Shown here in pieces: positions 8,882 through 16,738 of a stretch of DNA of 37,128 bases. Under the pieces are notes generated by a model. That model made no database searches. It worked only from the letters and a program-made list of their open reading frames with translations, and was not told the origin of the DNA. The position numbers and the translations under genes are program-made. The DNA is from Candidatus Binatia bacterium (GTDB lineage Bacteria; Desulfobacterota; Binatia; HRBIN30): assembly GCA_023150935.1 (NCBI GenBank), contig JAKLJW010000043.1:1-37128 (forward strand). The letters are read 5' to 3'. The stretch's first letter is position 1, and the number at the start of each line of letters is the position of its first letter.

Positions 8882-8978
8882 CCCAACGCCGAAGCTCACC
8901 AGCCGGCGCGGAAACGCGACGCTGCCCGCCTGCGCGATCGACCCCGTGGTGCCGGACCGGTGGAGCATATTGTTGGGC
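8882..8978 (+). other. attC-like recombination site or stable imperfect hairpin
   Basis: A 97-bp imperfect palindrome in the gap after the ATPase gene. Its outer arms read ACCCAAC (8881-8887) and GTTGGGC (8972-8978), which satisfy the R'' (RYYYAAC) and R' (GTTRRRY) consensus of integron attC sites. After unpaired spacers come inner arms GCTCACC (8894-8900) and GGTGGAGC (8959-8966), complementary except for one extra base, as expected for an extrahelical base in a folded attC. The total length is within the attC range. No integron integrase is present in the window, so this could be a lone cassette remnant or a chance hairpin. Confidence 0.45.
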
Positions 8979-9008
8979 ATGGTCCCGGCCGTCAGTTCCC
9001 CTCGGGGT

Positions 9009-9036
9009 CGGAATCGGTATCGGCATCGGCATCGAT
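9009..9036 (+). repeat. period-6 ATCGGN array
   Basis: Four to five consecutive hexamers of the form ATCGGN (GGAATCGGTATCGGCATC and on). The same pattern recurs at 28060-28110, 19 kb away, where it forms a hairpin with its complement. Confidence 0.6.
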
Positions 9037-9215
9037 CCGTTGCCCGGCGTACCCGGAGGACGCACTCGCATGCTCGCCGCTTCACGGGGTGCCGATGCCG
9101 CACCGGGTTCCGCGTACTGACCTCGTATGTATTCGTCCCTGAACAACGTGCCTGCGGAAAGTCATTCTCGCGGGTAATACCGCCGGCCGATCTTGTAGAA
9201 CCCGACCTCAGGGCC

Positions 9216-10754
9216 ATGGACATCCGGGGACGACGACCGCGCCCGGCGCGGGGCTGGCGGGCGGTGGCCGTCGTCGCGTTGCTGCTTGCCCCGGCGTGCG
9301 CCATTGCCTTCGCGGTGGACACGGGTGCCGGGCGCTGGAAGCTCAACGGCTACGCCGAAGGGTACTTCGTCGTGCCTACCGACGCCGACTCGCAGCGGCA
9401 GCGCCCGGAAGGCATCCTCGACCTCACCGTCGCCGGCGATCTCTGGCGCACGGTGCGGCCGGTGCTGGACGTGCAATTCCTCGCCGGCGGACCGCCCGAG
9501 AACGCCACCGGGTTCGGCGTCTTCAACTTCCACGACGCCTTTCAGAACATCTCCCCGAGCATCGACTTCGAGGAGGGCTACGTCGACGTGGCCTTGCGCT
9601 GGGCAGACATTCGCCTCGGAGTGCAGAAGTTCGCCTGGGGCCGCCTCGACACCGTCCACCCCGCCGATATCGTCAATCCGCGCCAGTTCAGCGATCCGTT
9701 CATCACCGACGAAACCGACGCCAAGATCGGCATCCCGGCGGCGAGCATCACGGCGCCGGTCCCGGCAATCGATCCGCTGTTTACCGACGGGTATCTGACG
9801 GCAATCTGGGCGCCGATCCCCATCCCGTTCCGCTTTCCACTGCCCGGGGAGCGCTGGTTCCCGCCCGCCGCCAGTGTTCCCGCCACCGTGTCGATCCCGC
9901 CGGGATATCTCGGCCGGGGCCTGCCCGGCGCCGACATCACCGCCGACTTCTCCGCGCAAAACGCCCCGGCCGGCCAGCGCCTTTCGGCCGGGGCAGTGGG
10001 GTTACGCTGGACGGCTCTAACCGCCGGGGTCGACTGGTCGCTGTACTTCTACAACGGCCGCGAAACCGCGCCGGCGCTCGATCTCTCGACGACCATCCGC
10101 CTGGCCGCCGATCGGCCCGGCGCGACGATCGCGCTCGACGGTGACGCCGTCGTCCGGCCTCGTTACGGCGGCATCTGGCTCACCGGCGCCGATGCGGCCT
10201 TCGAACTCCTCGGCGTCACCGCGCGCGCCGAGGCCGTGTACGGCTCGAACCGGTTTGTGCCGCGCTCCACCGCGGATCTGCTCAGCCTGTCGAACATGCG
10301 CCGAGCCATCGGGCCGGACGCCGCGGAGATCCTGGCGCAACTGATCGCCGGCGAGACGGTGCCGATCGATCTGGGCGAACTCTTCCTGCGCCGCGACGTC
10401 GTCGAGTGGGGGCTGGGGGCGGATTACCCGTGGCGCGGCTGGGTGCCGGTGTTGCAAGTGAATCAGACGGTCGTGCTCGACAACGACCGGGCGCTGCTGT
10501 TGCCGGACGTCGACACGCGTTTGCTCGGCGCGTTACGGAAGAGCTGGTTCACGGACCGGCTCGCTACGGAGGTCATTGCCATCCAGAGCTTCGAACGCAG
10601 CTCGACGGTGGCCGTCGCCCGTGCAACCTACTCGCTCACCGACGCACTGCGCCTCCGTTTCGGCTACCTCGCCATCGGGGGCTCGCAGAACACCCTCGTC
10701 GGGCAGTACAAGGCCAACGACGAGCTGTTCGTGCAAATCCGCTACGCTCACTGA
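9216..10754 (+). CDS. predicted outer-membrane beta-barrel protein (DUF1302-like)
   Basis: A 512-residue protein from the ATG at 9216; the open frame extends 120 codons further upstream without family-like sequence. A basic N-terminus and hydrophobic segment (residues 12-33, ending CAIAFA) form a signal peptide. The mature chain alternates hydrophobic and polar residues as in beta-barrels. It contains the phrase KFAWGRLDTVHPADIVNPRQF (about 145-165), similar to a motif in DUF1302-type outer-membrane proteins, and its C-terminal strands run through RLRFGYLAIGG to the terminal VQIRYAH. Proteins of this type are often encoded next to lipid exporters of the RND or ABC class. Here it follows the ABC and polyketide synthase-like genes and could be the outer-membrane exit or receptor. 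The barrel call is fairly secure; the family name and role are inferences. Confidence 0.75.
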   Translation: MDIRGRRPRPARGWRAVAVVALLLAPACAIAFAVDTGAGRWKLNGYAEGYFVVPTDADSQRQRPEGILDLTVAGDLWRTVRPVLDVQFLAGGPPENATGFGVFNFHDAFQNISPSIDFEEGYVDVALRWADIRLGVQKFAWGRLDTVHPADIVNPRQFSDPFITDETDAKIGIPAASITAPVPAIDPLFTDGYLTAIWAPIPIPFRFPLPGERWFPPAASVPATVSIPPGYLGRGLPGADITADFSAQNAPAGQRLSAGAVGLRWTALTAGVDWSLYFYNGRETAPALDLSTTIRLAADRPGATIALDGDAVVRPRYGGIWLTGADAAFELLGVTARAEAVYGSNRFVPRSTADLLSLSNMRRAIGPDAAEILAQLIAGETVPIDLGELFLRRDVVEWGLGADYPWRGWVPVLQVNQTVVLDNDRALLLPDVDTRLLGALRKSWFTDRLATEVIAIQSFERSSTVAVARATYSLTDALRLRFGYLAIGGSQNTLVGQYKANDELFVQIRYAH

Positions 10755-10952
10755 GGCGCCGTAGCGAAGGCCGCCCGCCGGGCACGAACCGTTTAGCTGA
10801 GCGGCATTGAGGTTAAGGGCGACCTGCACTCCCGAGTCCGGTCATGGCGCGCCATCTATCACGTTACGGTCGGCAATGTGGCCACCCGCGGCGTGTGTCG
10901 CCGGCGCGCTGACCGCTCGGCAACCCCTGGGGCGAGGCAGTGCGTCGGTTCC
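10755..10952. other. 198-bp convergent intergenic gap
   Basis: The gap lies between the stop of the barrel gene and the stop of the hybrid kinase gene. No gene, strong hairpin with a T-tract, or recognisable repeat was seen. Any transcription terminator here is not of the classical U-tailed type. Confidence 0.4.
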
Positions 10953-13580
10953 CTACGCGGCCGCCCGTTCCTGCTGGCGCAGGGCGCGGAGCACCTCGCG
11001 GATCTGCGCCGACGTGCAGGGCTTGCTGAGTGTCGGCTGCGGCGGGAGCTTGCGCTGGAGGTCGCGATTGTCGAGACGCCACAGACCGCCGGTGACGAAG
11101 GCCACACGGCGAGCCTGCTCGGGCCGCGTCGTTACCAGACGCTGGAAGACGTCCTGCCCCGAGATGTCCGGCAGCCGCAGGTCGAGGAAGATGGCGTCGA
11201 ACTCCTCCTCCGCCAGGATCTCCAGCGCGTCGTTGCCGGTTGCTGCCCGCCGCACCGTAAGCCCCTCCTTGCGGAGCATGTCGGTAAGTGTGTCGGCAAC
11301 CTCGGGATCGTCGTCGACCAGCAACGCCGTGCGCTGCACGAACCCGGACTCGTCTTTCCCGGTGGGCAGGGTGAGGGTGAAGGTGGTGGGTACTTCGGGC
11401 GCACTCTTTGCCGTTAGCGACCCGCCGTGCGCGTTGACGATCGCGTAGCTCACGCTCAGGCCCAGGCCCGTCCCTTCCGTCTTGGTGGAAAAGAAAGGAT
11501 CGAAGACCCGCGACAGAGTGTCGGACGGGATGCCGGGACCGGTGTCGCGCACATCGAGCGCTATGGCCCCGCCCACCGGGTAGATGCTCACGGTCAGCGT
11601 GCCGCCTTCGGGTTGCATCGCTTGCATGGCGTTGGTGAACAGGTTCACCAGCACCTGCTGGATCTGCTGGGCATCGACCTCCACCGCAGCGAGGTCGGCC
11701 GGAAATCGGGTCTCGCTCTGGATGCGGTTGCGGCCGAGGTCGTGGGCCATCAGATCCAGCGTGCTCCGAACCAGGGCGCGCAGATCGACCGGACCGCGTT
11801 CCGGCGGCCGAGGCCGCGCGAAACCGACCAGTTGCTGGACGATCTCGGCGATGCGCCGGCCCTGAGTCTCGACGCGCCCGAGGGCGTCTTGCAGGGTGGC
11901 GACGTCGTCGGCATCGCGCGCGAGGTCGGTCTGGCCGAGAATTCCGACCAGCGCGTTATTGACCTCGTGCGCCACGCCGGCGGCGAACTGCCCGGCGGTA
12001 GCGAGTCGATCCGTGCGGGCCAGTTGCTCCTGGAGGCGCTTTTGTTCCGAGACGTCCTCGATGATCGCCACGGAGCCCTCGATCCGGCCGTCGTCGCCGG
12101 CGCGGATCAGGTTGACGTGGAGCGACGCCTGGAAGGTCGCGCCGTCCTTGCGCCGGGCGACGATTTCGCCGCGCCAGTCGCCGTGTTGCAGAGCCGCCTG
12201 TATCGCATCGACCTGTTCCGCCGACACCACCGCGTTAAGCGACAGGCCGTCGCGCCCCTGGATCTCTTCCCATGTGTAACCGAACATCCGCAGGAACGCC
12301 GGGTTGGCGAAGACAATGCGTCGATCCCCGTCCGCAATCAGGACGGCTTCGCTGGTGCTGTCGACGGCACGGACCAGCCGCCGGCTCTCGTCGGTGAGCC
12401 GGCTGCGCTCGAGGGCGACGGCGGTTTGCCCGGCGATGCCGTCCGCAATGGTCAGGTCGCGCTGCGTGAATCCCTGGTCGCCGCTCCGGCGCGCGAACTG
12501 AAGGACGCCGAAGAAGCGGCCGCCGCTCAGCAGCGGCGCGGTCAGTAACATGGCGGCGGACGGGCCGCCGAGCCGTTCCATGCCGCGCGGAGCAATCACC
12601 GCGCAGTGGCCGAGGCGGCGCACCCACTCGAGATCGGGCACCTCGGCCGGCGTCAACCGCATCGCCAGCAGATTGCGCGTGGTCGCGCCGTCGACCCCCG
12701 AGACCGCCGCGCCGCGGTAGGTGCCGTTCTCTTCGTTCCACAGGAAAACGCCGCAGTAATCGACGCCGAGAACGCGCGGCGCGACATCGACGACCTTGAT
12801 CAGGATCTCGTCGAGCCGGGTGAGGCGGCTCACCGCTTCGCTGACGGCGAGCAGGGCGCTGGTTACCGTGGCGGCGGCGCGGGCCTGCGCGAGAGCGTCC
12901 TGAGCGCGTCGTTCCTGCGTACCGACCTCGCGTTCCTTGACGACGACCTGGTTAAAGAACCACATCGCCCCGACAAGGATCATGCCCAGAACCGTTACCC
13001 GGAAGCCGAACTCGATCGGTCCCTTCAGCTCGGGCGTGACGGCGTCGATCGGCAGTACGCTCCACAACCCCAGCAGTTGCCCGACTCCCAGACCGGCAAA
13101 GCTGACCACCGTGAACACGGTCGAGGCAATGCCGGTTGCCGGTCCGTAGATGAACGCGTAACCGGCGACCTTGAAGAGAACCACCAGGACCACCGGGCTG
13201 TCGAGGCCGCCGGTGCAGCCGACGGCGGTGGCGACGGTGGCGAGGTTGACAAGGACGTCGGCTCCGACCAGCCGAACGTCGATCCGTCCGGCGCGGTATT
13301 CCAGGCAGAAGATCGAGTTGGCGACGAAGTACGCAACGAAGACCACGTGCACCGGCCACGCCTCCGGCGCCGTCGGCAGGAACACCTCGTTGAAAAGAAT
13401 CCACGTCGCGAGTCCGATGACGACTCGCGACACCAGTACGAAGTACGCCGTCTGCCGGATCAACTCGCGATTGAGATTGTCCCGCAACGCGTACCGCCGG
13501 GTGTGCGACCGTGGCACGCCGCCATCGTACCCGGACCGCCGGTCACGCCGCAAGCGGCGACCGGGCGGTCCGCAGGGCAC
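10953..13580 (-). CDS. membrane-bound hybrid sensor histidine kinase (GAF-PAS-HisKA-HATPase-REC)
   Basis: An 875-residue signalling protein. Order of domains: N-terminal membrane region with about five or six helices (45-210), short coiled coil (215-250), GAF (about 255-392), PAS (about 402-512, FANPAFLRMFGYTWEEI), HisKA with phospho-acceptor His538 in AGVAHEVNN, and HATPase_c (N-box near Asn650, DTGPGIP at 679-685, TGLGLS at 704-709). A C-terminal receiver follows, with acidic DDD (756-758), phospho-acceptor Asp800 and Lys853. The kinase core is of the NtrB/HWE-like 'HEVNN' class common in Deltaproteobacteria. The receiver has no output domain, so the signal is probably passed to a partner encoded elsewhere. 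The first 21 residues are not conserved in style, and a GTG at 13517 is an alternative start. The stimulus is unknown. Confidence 0.92.
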   Translation of the reverse strand: MPCGPPGRRLRRDRRSGYDGGVPRSHTRRYALRDNLNRELIRQTAYFVLVSRVVIGLATWILFNEVFLPTAPEAWPVHVVFVAYFVANSIFCLEYRAGRIDVRLVGADVLVNLATVATAVGCTGGLDSPVVLVVLFKVAGYAFIYGPATGIASTVFTVVSFAGLGVGQLLGLWSVLPIDAVTPELKGPIEFGFRVTVLGMILVGAMWFFNQVVVKEREVGTQERRAQDALAQARAAATVTSALLAVSEAVSRLTRLDEILIKVVDVAPRVLGVDYCGVFLWNEENGTYRGAAVSGVDGATTRNLLAMRLTPAEVPDLEWVRRLGHCAVIAPRGMERLGGPSAAMLLTAPLLSGGRFFGVLQFARRSGDQGFTQRDLTIADGIAGQTAVALERSRLTDESRRLVRAVDSTSEAVLIADGDRRIVFANPAFLRMFGYTWEEIQGRDGLSLNAVVSAEQVDAIQAALQHGDWRGEIVARRKDGATFQASLHVNLIRAGDDGRIEGSVAIIEDVSEQKRLQEQLARTDRLATAGQFAAGVAHEVNNALVGILGQTDLARDADDVATLQDALGRVETQGRRIAEIVQQLVGFARPRPPERGPVDLRALVRSTLDLMAHDLGRNRIQSETRFPADLAAVEVDAQQIQQVLVNLFTNAMQAMQPEGGTLTVSIYPVGGAIALDVRDTGPGIPSDTLSRVFDPFFSTKTEGTGLGLSVSYAIVNAHGGSLTAKSAPEVPTTFTLTLPTGKDESGFVQRTALLVDDDPEVADTLTDMLRKEGLTVRRAATGNDALEILAEEEFDAIFLDLRLPDISGQDVFQRLVTTRPEQARRVAFVTGGLWRLDNRDLQRKLPPQPTLSKPCTSAQIREVLRALRQQERAAA

Positions 13581-13635
13581 GGCAAAGTCGTTCGTCGAGG
13601 GGCGAACGGTTTTCAGGCCTTACGGAACCTGGAAT

Positions 13636-13680
13636 CCGTTCGGGCCGAGTAGCCGCCTTCTTCTGGCGGCGTATCGAGGC
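13636..13680 (+). repeat. REP-like hairpin repeat, family 1 copy A
   Basis: A 45-bp unit: CCGTTCGGGCCGAGTAG, stem GCCGCC (13652-13657), loop TTCTTCT, stem GGCGGC (13665-13670), then GTATCGAGGC. It lies in the 147-bp gap between two minus-strand genes. Related units at 31609-31647 and 31882-31994 keep the flanks and loop while both stem arms change together, which indicates a conserved folded element. Confidence 0.75.
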
Positions 13681-13727
13681 TCCGTCAGCGACTTTGCCGT
13701 GGCCCCGGGGCGGTCCGGGTGCGACGG

Positions 13728-14321
13728 CTACAACTTCTGCGCCTTGGGCTTGGCCGCGGCCGGCTTCTTGCCGGTGGGGGCGTCTTCAGGCGAGCAGGGA
13801 TTGTACGACTGCGGTAGCATGAACATGGCGAAGTACGGATCCTCGCCCCGTTTCGAGTCGGTGTGCGCCCCGATGTCCACCGTCAGCGGCGTCTTGCCCT
13901 CCCGTTCGGCCGTTGCTCCCAGCATCATTCGGAACGTGCCGTCGTCCAGGGTGCGAGTGCGCACGCCCCAGCCGTTCGGCAGGAACAGCTTCACGAAGCG
14001 CTCCTTGACCGGCTGCCCCTTGGCGTCCTGGAGTTTGCCGGTGACGTGGATATCGAACGGGTAGCGAATCAGCACGTTCGGGTTGGCCTTGACGAAGCAT
14101 TGCCCGCACGGTTTGCCCTGCAACCAGCCGTTCTCGGCGCCCTGGTCGCACGGGCCCTTATCGGTCGGCCGTGCGCAGTCGTTACAGAAGACGATCGTAC
14201 CGAAGACGCGCCCGTCCGCGGCCTTGACCTCCACCTGATCGGTGGCCGCCGCCAGACCGAGCGCCGGCACCAGCCAGCCCGCCAGGGCAGCAAACCCGAT
14301 TGCGATCCACCTCGTCTGCAT
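13728..14321 (-). CDS. small secreted Cys-rich protein of unknown function
   Basis: A 197-residue protein starting at the ATG at 14321, with a strong AAGGAGGAGG site about 7 nt upstream; the frame is open further upstream but lacks support. Residues 1-26 are a clear signal peptide ending LGLAAA. The mature part has paired Cys motifs (CNDC at 46-49, CDQG at 58, CGQC at 72-75, Cys176), probably disulphides or a metal site. A strand-rich region (IHVTGKLQDAKGQPVKERFV) resembles a carboxypeptidase-regulatory or transthyretin-like fold used in bacterial surface proteins. The tail is Lys/Ala/Pro-rich. It lies upstream of the hybrid kinase on the same strand, separated by a REP-like hairpin. No specific function is recognised. 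Confidence 0.8.
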   Translation of the reverse strand: MQTRWIAIGFAALAGWLVPALGLAAATDQVEVKAADGRVFGTIVFCNDCARPTDKGPCDQGAENGWLQGKPCGQCFVKANPNVLIRYPFDIHVTGKLQDAKGQPVKERFVKLFLPNGWGVRTRTLDDGTFRMMLGATAEREGKTPLTVDIGAHTDSKRGEDPYFAMFMLPQSYNPCSPEDAPTGKKPAAAKPKAQKL

Positions 14322-14541
14322 GATTCGCCTCCTCCTTACCCTCGTAATGATGACGCCACGGCGCCCGCCGGCGGCTTCGGCCGTCCGCGTCTGCACAAAC
14401 CCACCTGCGGCAGGTCGGCCCTTGGTATAGTCGACGCATCGCACCTCCTCAACCGACACGGCGCGCGCCGACCGCCACCCGCCTTGCGACAGGTCGCGCC
14501 ATGGGGGTATGGTTTCGCCGTACTTCAGCCCCGGTGACGCC

Positions 14542-15912
14542 ATGTCGCAGTACATCGCCGAGAGCGGTGCCCCCAAGCCGCTGGAGCGGTACGACCAACT
14601 GGTCGAATACTTCGAGCAGGCGTGCAAACCGCGCGCGCAGTGGGGGATCGGCACCGAGTACGAAAAGGTGGCCGTCCGGGCCGAGACGGGCGAGGCGGTG
14701 CCGTTTACCGGCGGCATCGAGGAGGTGCTGCGCCGGCTCGCCGACCGCTATGCGTGGGAGCCGATTTTCGAGGACGGGCGCATCATCGCGCTCAGCGGGG
14801 CCGATGCCGCCATAACGCTGGAACCGGGCGGTCAGCTCGAGCTCAGCGGCCGGGTGTGCGACAGCCTGCATTGCACCCGTGCGGAGTTCGCCGAGCATGT
14901 CGCCGAGGTGGTGACGGTTGGTGCCGAACTCGGCATTGCGTTCCTCGGTCTCGGCATGCAGCCGTTCAGCCCCCTCGAAGCGATCGAGTGGGTGCCGAAG
15001 CGCCGCTACGCCATCATGGGCCCGCACATGTTGCGGGTCGGTACGCTCGGCCAGCGCATGATGAAGCAGACGGCCACCGTGCAGATGAACATCGACTACG
15101 CCAGCGAGCGCGACGCAATGGCGAAGTTGCGCACGGGCATGGGCATCGGAGCGCTGCTGACGGCGATGTTCGCCAACTCGCCGATCAGCGACGGCGCCCT
15201 CAATGGCTTCCTCAGCTATCGCGCCCACATCTGGACCGACACCGACCCGGCACGTTGCGGTTTGCTGCCGTTCGTCTTCCGTTCTACGGCGAGCTTCGCC
15301 GACTACGTCGACTACGCCCTCGACGTGCCGATGTATTTCGTCGTGCGCGGCGACCGCTGGATCGACATGACGGCGTATACGTTCCGGCGCTTCTGGCAGG
15401 AAGGCTGCGGCGGGGAACGTGCCACTCTCGACGACTGGAACGTACACCTCACCACGTTGTTTCCCGAGGCGCGCATCAAGCGCTACATCGAGATCCGGTC
15501 GGTCGACAGCCAACCTCCGGAGCTGATGCTCGCCGCCCCGGCGATGGTCAAGGGCATCTTCTACGATGCGGATTGCCTCGATGCGGCCTGGGACCTCGTC
15601 AAGGGCTGGACCTGGGAGGAGCGGCTCGAGCTGTACGCGGCGGCCCCACGGTCTGCCCTGCGCGGTCGCGTGCGCGGCATCGAGGTGCGCGAGTACGCGT
15701 GGGAGCTGCTGCGAATCGCCGAAGCCGGTCTGGATCGGCAGCGTCCCGCCGGCGGTGCGGCGGAAAGCGAAGCGGTCTACCTCGAACGCCTGCGCGATCT
15801 GGTTCGCCGCGGCCGCTGCCCCGCCGATTCGCTCGTCGAGAAGTGGACGGGGGTCTGGGACCGTGACGCCACGCGCCTGGTGGCCGGTACGACCTACCGC
15901 ATCGCGGCGTGA
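14542..15912 (+). CDS. gshA: glutamate-cysteine ligase, plant/alphaproteobacterial type (GCS2)
   Basis: A 456-residue cytoplasmic enzyme joining L-glutamate and L-cysteine with ATP, the first step of glutathione synthesis. Family signatures visible are CKPRAQWGIGTEYEKV (about 28-43), LEPGGQLELSG (97-107), LGLGMQPF, RRYAIMGPHM (about 155-164), MKQTATVQMNIDY, and IEIRSVDSQPPEL (about 318-330). The length and the RSVDSQPP motif fit the plant-type GCS2 group rather than the E. coli type. The ATG at 14542 has GGTGA close upstream; an alternative ATG at 14509 would add 11 residues. No gshB is present in the window, so the rest of the pathway must be elsewhere. A related EgtA-type activity (gamma-glutamylcysteine for ergothioneine) cannot be excluded. 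Confidence 0.88.
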   Translation: MSQYIAESGAPKPLERYDQLVEYFEQACKPRAQWGIGTEYEKVAVRAETGEAVPFTGGIEEVLRRLADRYAWEPIFEDGRIIALSGADAAITLEPGGQLELSGRVCDSLHCTRAEFAEHVAEVVTVGAELGIAFLGLGMQPFSPLEAIEWVPKRRYAIMGPHMLRVGTLGQRMMKQTATVQMNIDYASERDAMAKLRTGMGIGALLTAMFANSPISDGALNGFLSYRAHIWTDTDPARCGLLPFVFRSTASFADYVDYALDVPMYFVVRGDRWIDMTAYTFRRFWQEGCGGERATLDDWNVHLTTLFPEARIKRYIEIRSVDSQPPELMLAAPAMVKGIFYDADCLDAAWDLVKGWTWEERLELYAAAPRSALRGRVRGIEVREYAWELLRIAEAGLDRQRPAGGAAESEAVYLERLRDLVRRGRCPADSLVEKWTGVWDRDATRLVAGTTYRIAA

Positions 15913-15934
15913 GGCACGCGAGCCGGCGTGCCCC

Positions 15935-16738
15935 ATGCGGCCCTCGGGCATCGTTACCCTACTGACCGACTTCGGTACCGCCGACGCGTACGTCGGCGTC
16001 ATGAAAGGCGTCATGCTCGGGATCGACCGGGGCCTGCGGATCGTCGATCTGACGCACGCGGTCCCGCCCCAGGCGGTGCGGGTCGGGGCGCTCCTGTTAC
16101 GCCAGGCCGTAACCCATTTTCCCGCCGGCACCGTGCACCTGGCCGTGGTTGACCCCGGGGTCGGGTCGGCGCGCCGGCCGGTGCTGGCGGTGTGCGACAC
16201 CGGTTACCTCGTCGGGCCGGACAACGGCCTCTTGGCGCCGGCGGCGGCCGTCCTGGGGGTGCGCGAGGTCCGCGCTCTGGAAAACCCTCGCTACTTCCGT
16301 GCGCCGGTATCTCGAACTTTTCACGGCCGCGACATCTTCGCCCCGGTAGCCGCGCACCTCGCCTTCGGCACGCCCCCGGAGGCTTGCGGGCCGCCGCTGA
16401 CCGCGCTGGCGCCGCTGTCGTTGCCGGAGCCGGCGGTAACTGCCGGCGGGATCGCCGGCGAGGTCTTGTACGTCGATCGCTTCGGCAACCTGATCACCAA
16501 CATCGATGCGGGGCTGCTCGCGCGCTTCCGTGGCGGAACCCTTTCGGTTACGATTTGTCAGACGCTGGTGGCCGGACCGGTTGCCGCCTATGCCGCGGTA
16601 CCCGGTGCGACTCCGCTCGCGATCGTCGGCAGTTGGGGTACGCTCGAGATCGCGGTGCGCGACGGCAACGCGGCGGACTATTTCGCTGCGGCGGCGGGGA
16701 CTCCCGTTACCGTGGCCTGGGAGCCGGGTAACGAATGA
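15935..16738 (+). CDS. S-adenosyl-L-methionine hydrolase (adenosine-forming), DUF62 family
   Basis: A 267-residue enzyme of the SAM hydroxide adenosyltransferase family, related to fluorinase and chlorinase, that splits SAM with water into adenosine and methionine. Motifs visible are TDFG (11-14), DLTH (38-41), VDPGVGSARR with Asp73 and Arg80, GPDNG (94-98), RTFHGRDIFAP with His130, and YVDRFGNLITNI (179-190). Asp73, Arg80 and His130 keep the spacing of the family's Asp-Arg-His triad, so it should be a hydrolase. The halogenase-type insertion is not evident. The open frame runs back into the ligase gene, but the ATG at 15935 begins the conserved N-terminus exactly. It overlaps the next gene by 4 nt (ATGA), so it is translationally coupled to the protease. 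Its physiological role in most bacteria is unsettled. Confidence 0.9.
   Translation: MRPSGIVTLLTDFGTADAYVGVMKGVMLGIDRGLRIVDLTHAVPPQAVRVGALLLRQAVTHFPAGTVHLAVVDPGVGSARRPVLAVCDTGYLVGPDNGLLAPAAAVLGVREVRALENPRYFRAPVSRTFHGRDIFAPVAAHLAFGTPPEACGPPLTALAPLSLPEPAVTAGGIAGEVLYVDRFGNLITNIDAGLLARFRGGTLSVTICQTLVAGPVAAYAAVPGATPLAIVGSWGTLEIAVRDGNAADYFAAAAGTPVTVAWEPGNE

Larger units (their letters stand above)
8834..9215. other. 382-bp intergenic stretch between ABC ATPase and outer-membrane protein genes
   Basis: No credible gene was found here, although frames stay open on both strands. It contains the attC-like hairpin at 8882-8978 and a period-6 array of ATCGGN units at about 9009-9036. A short complement of that array, TGCCGATGCCG, lies near 9091-9101 and could pair with it. 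The reading frame of the downstream barrel gene extends back through this stretch without a stop, but the translated part has no recognisable features. Confidence 0.5.

Noticed and set aside
8856..9215. Upstream extension of the barrel protein by 120 codons
   Set aside because: The extension crosses the attC-like hairpin and hexamer array, and the signal peptide begins only at the ATG at 9216.
14449..16200. Minus-strand open frame (583 codons)
   Set aside because: It covers the ligase and SAM hydrolase genes antisense, with no motif of its own.
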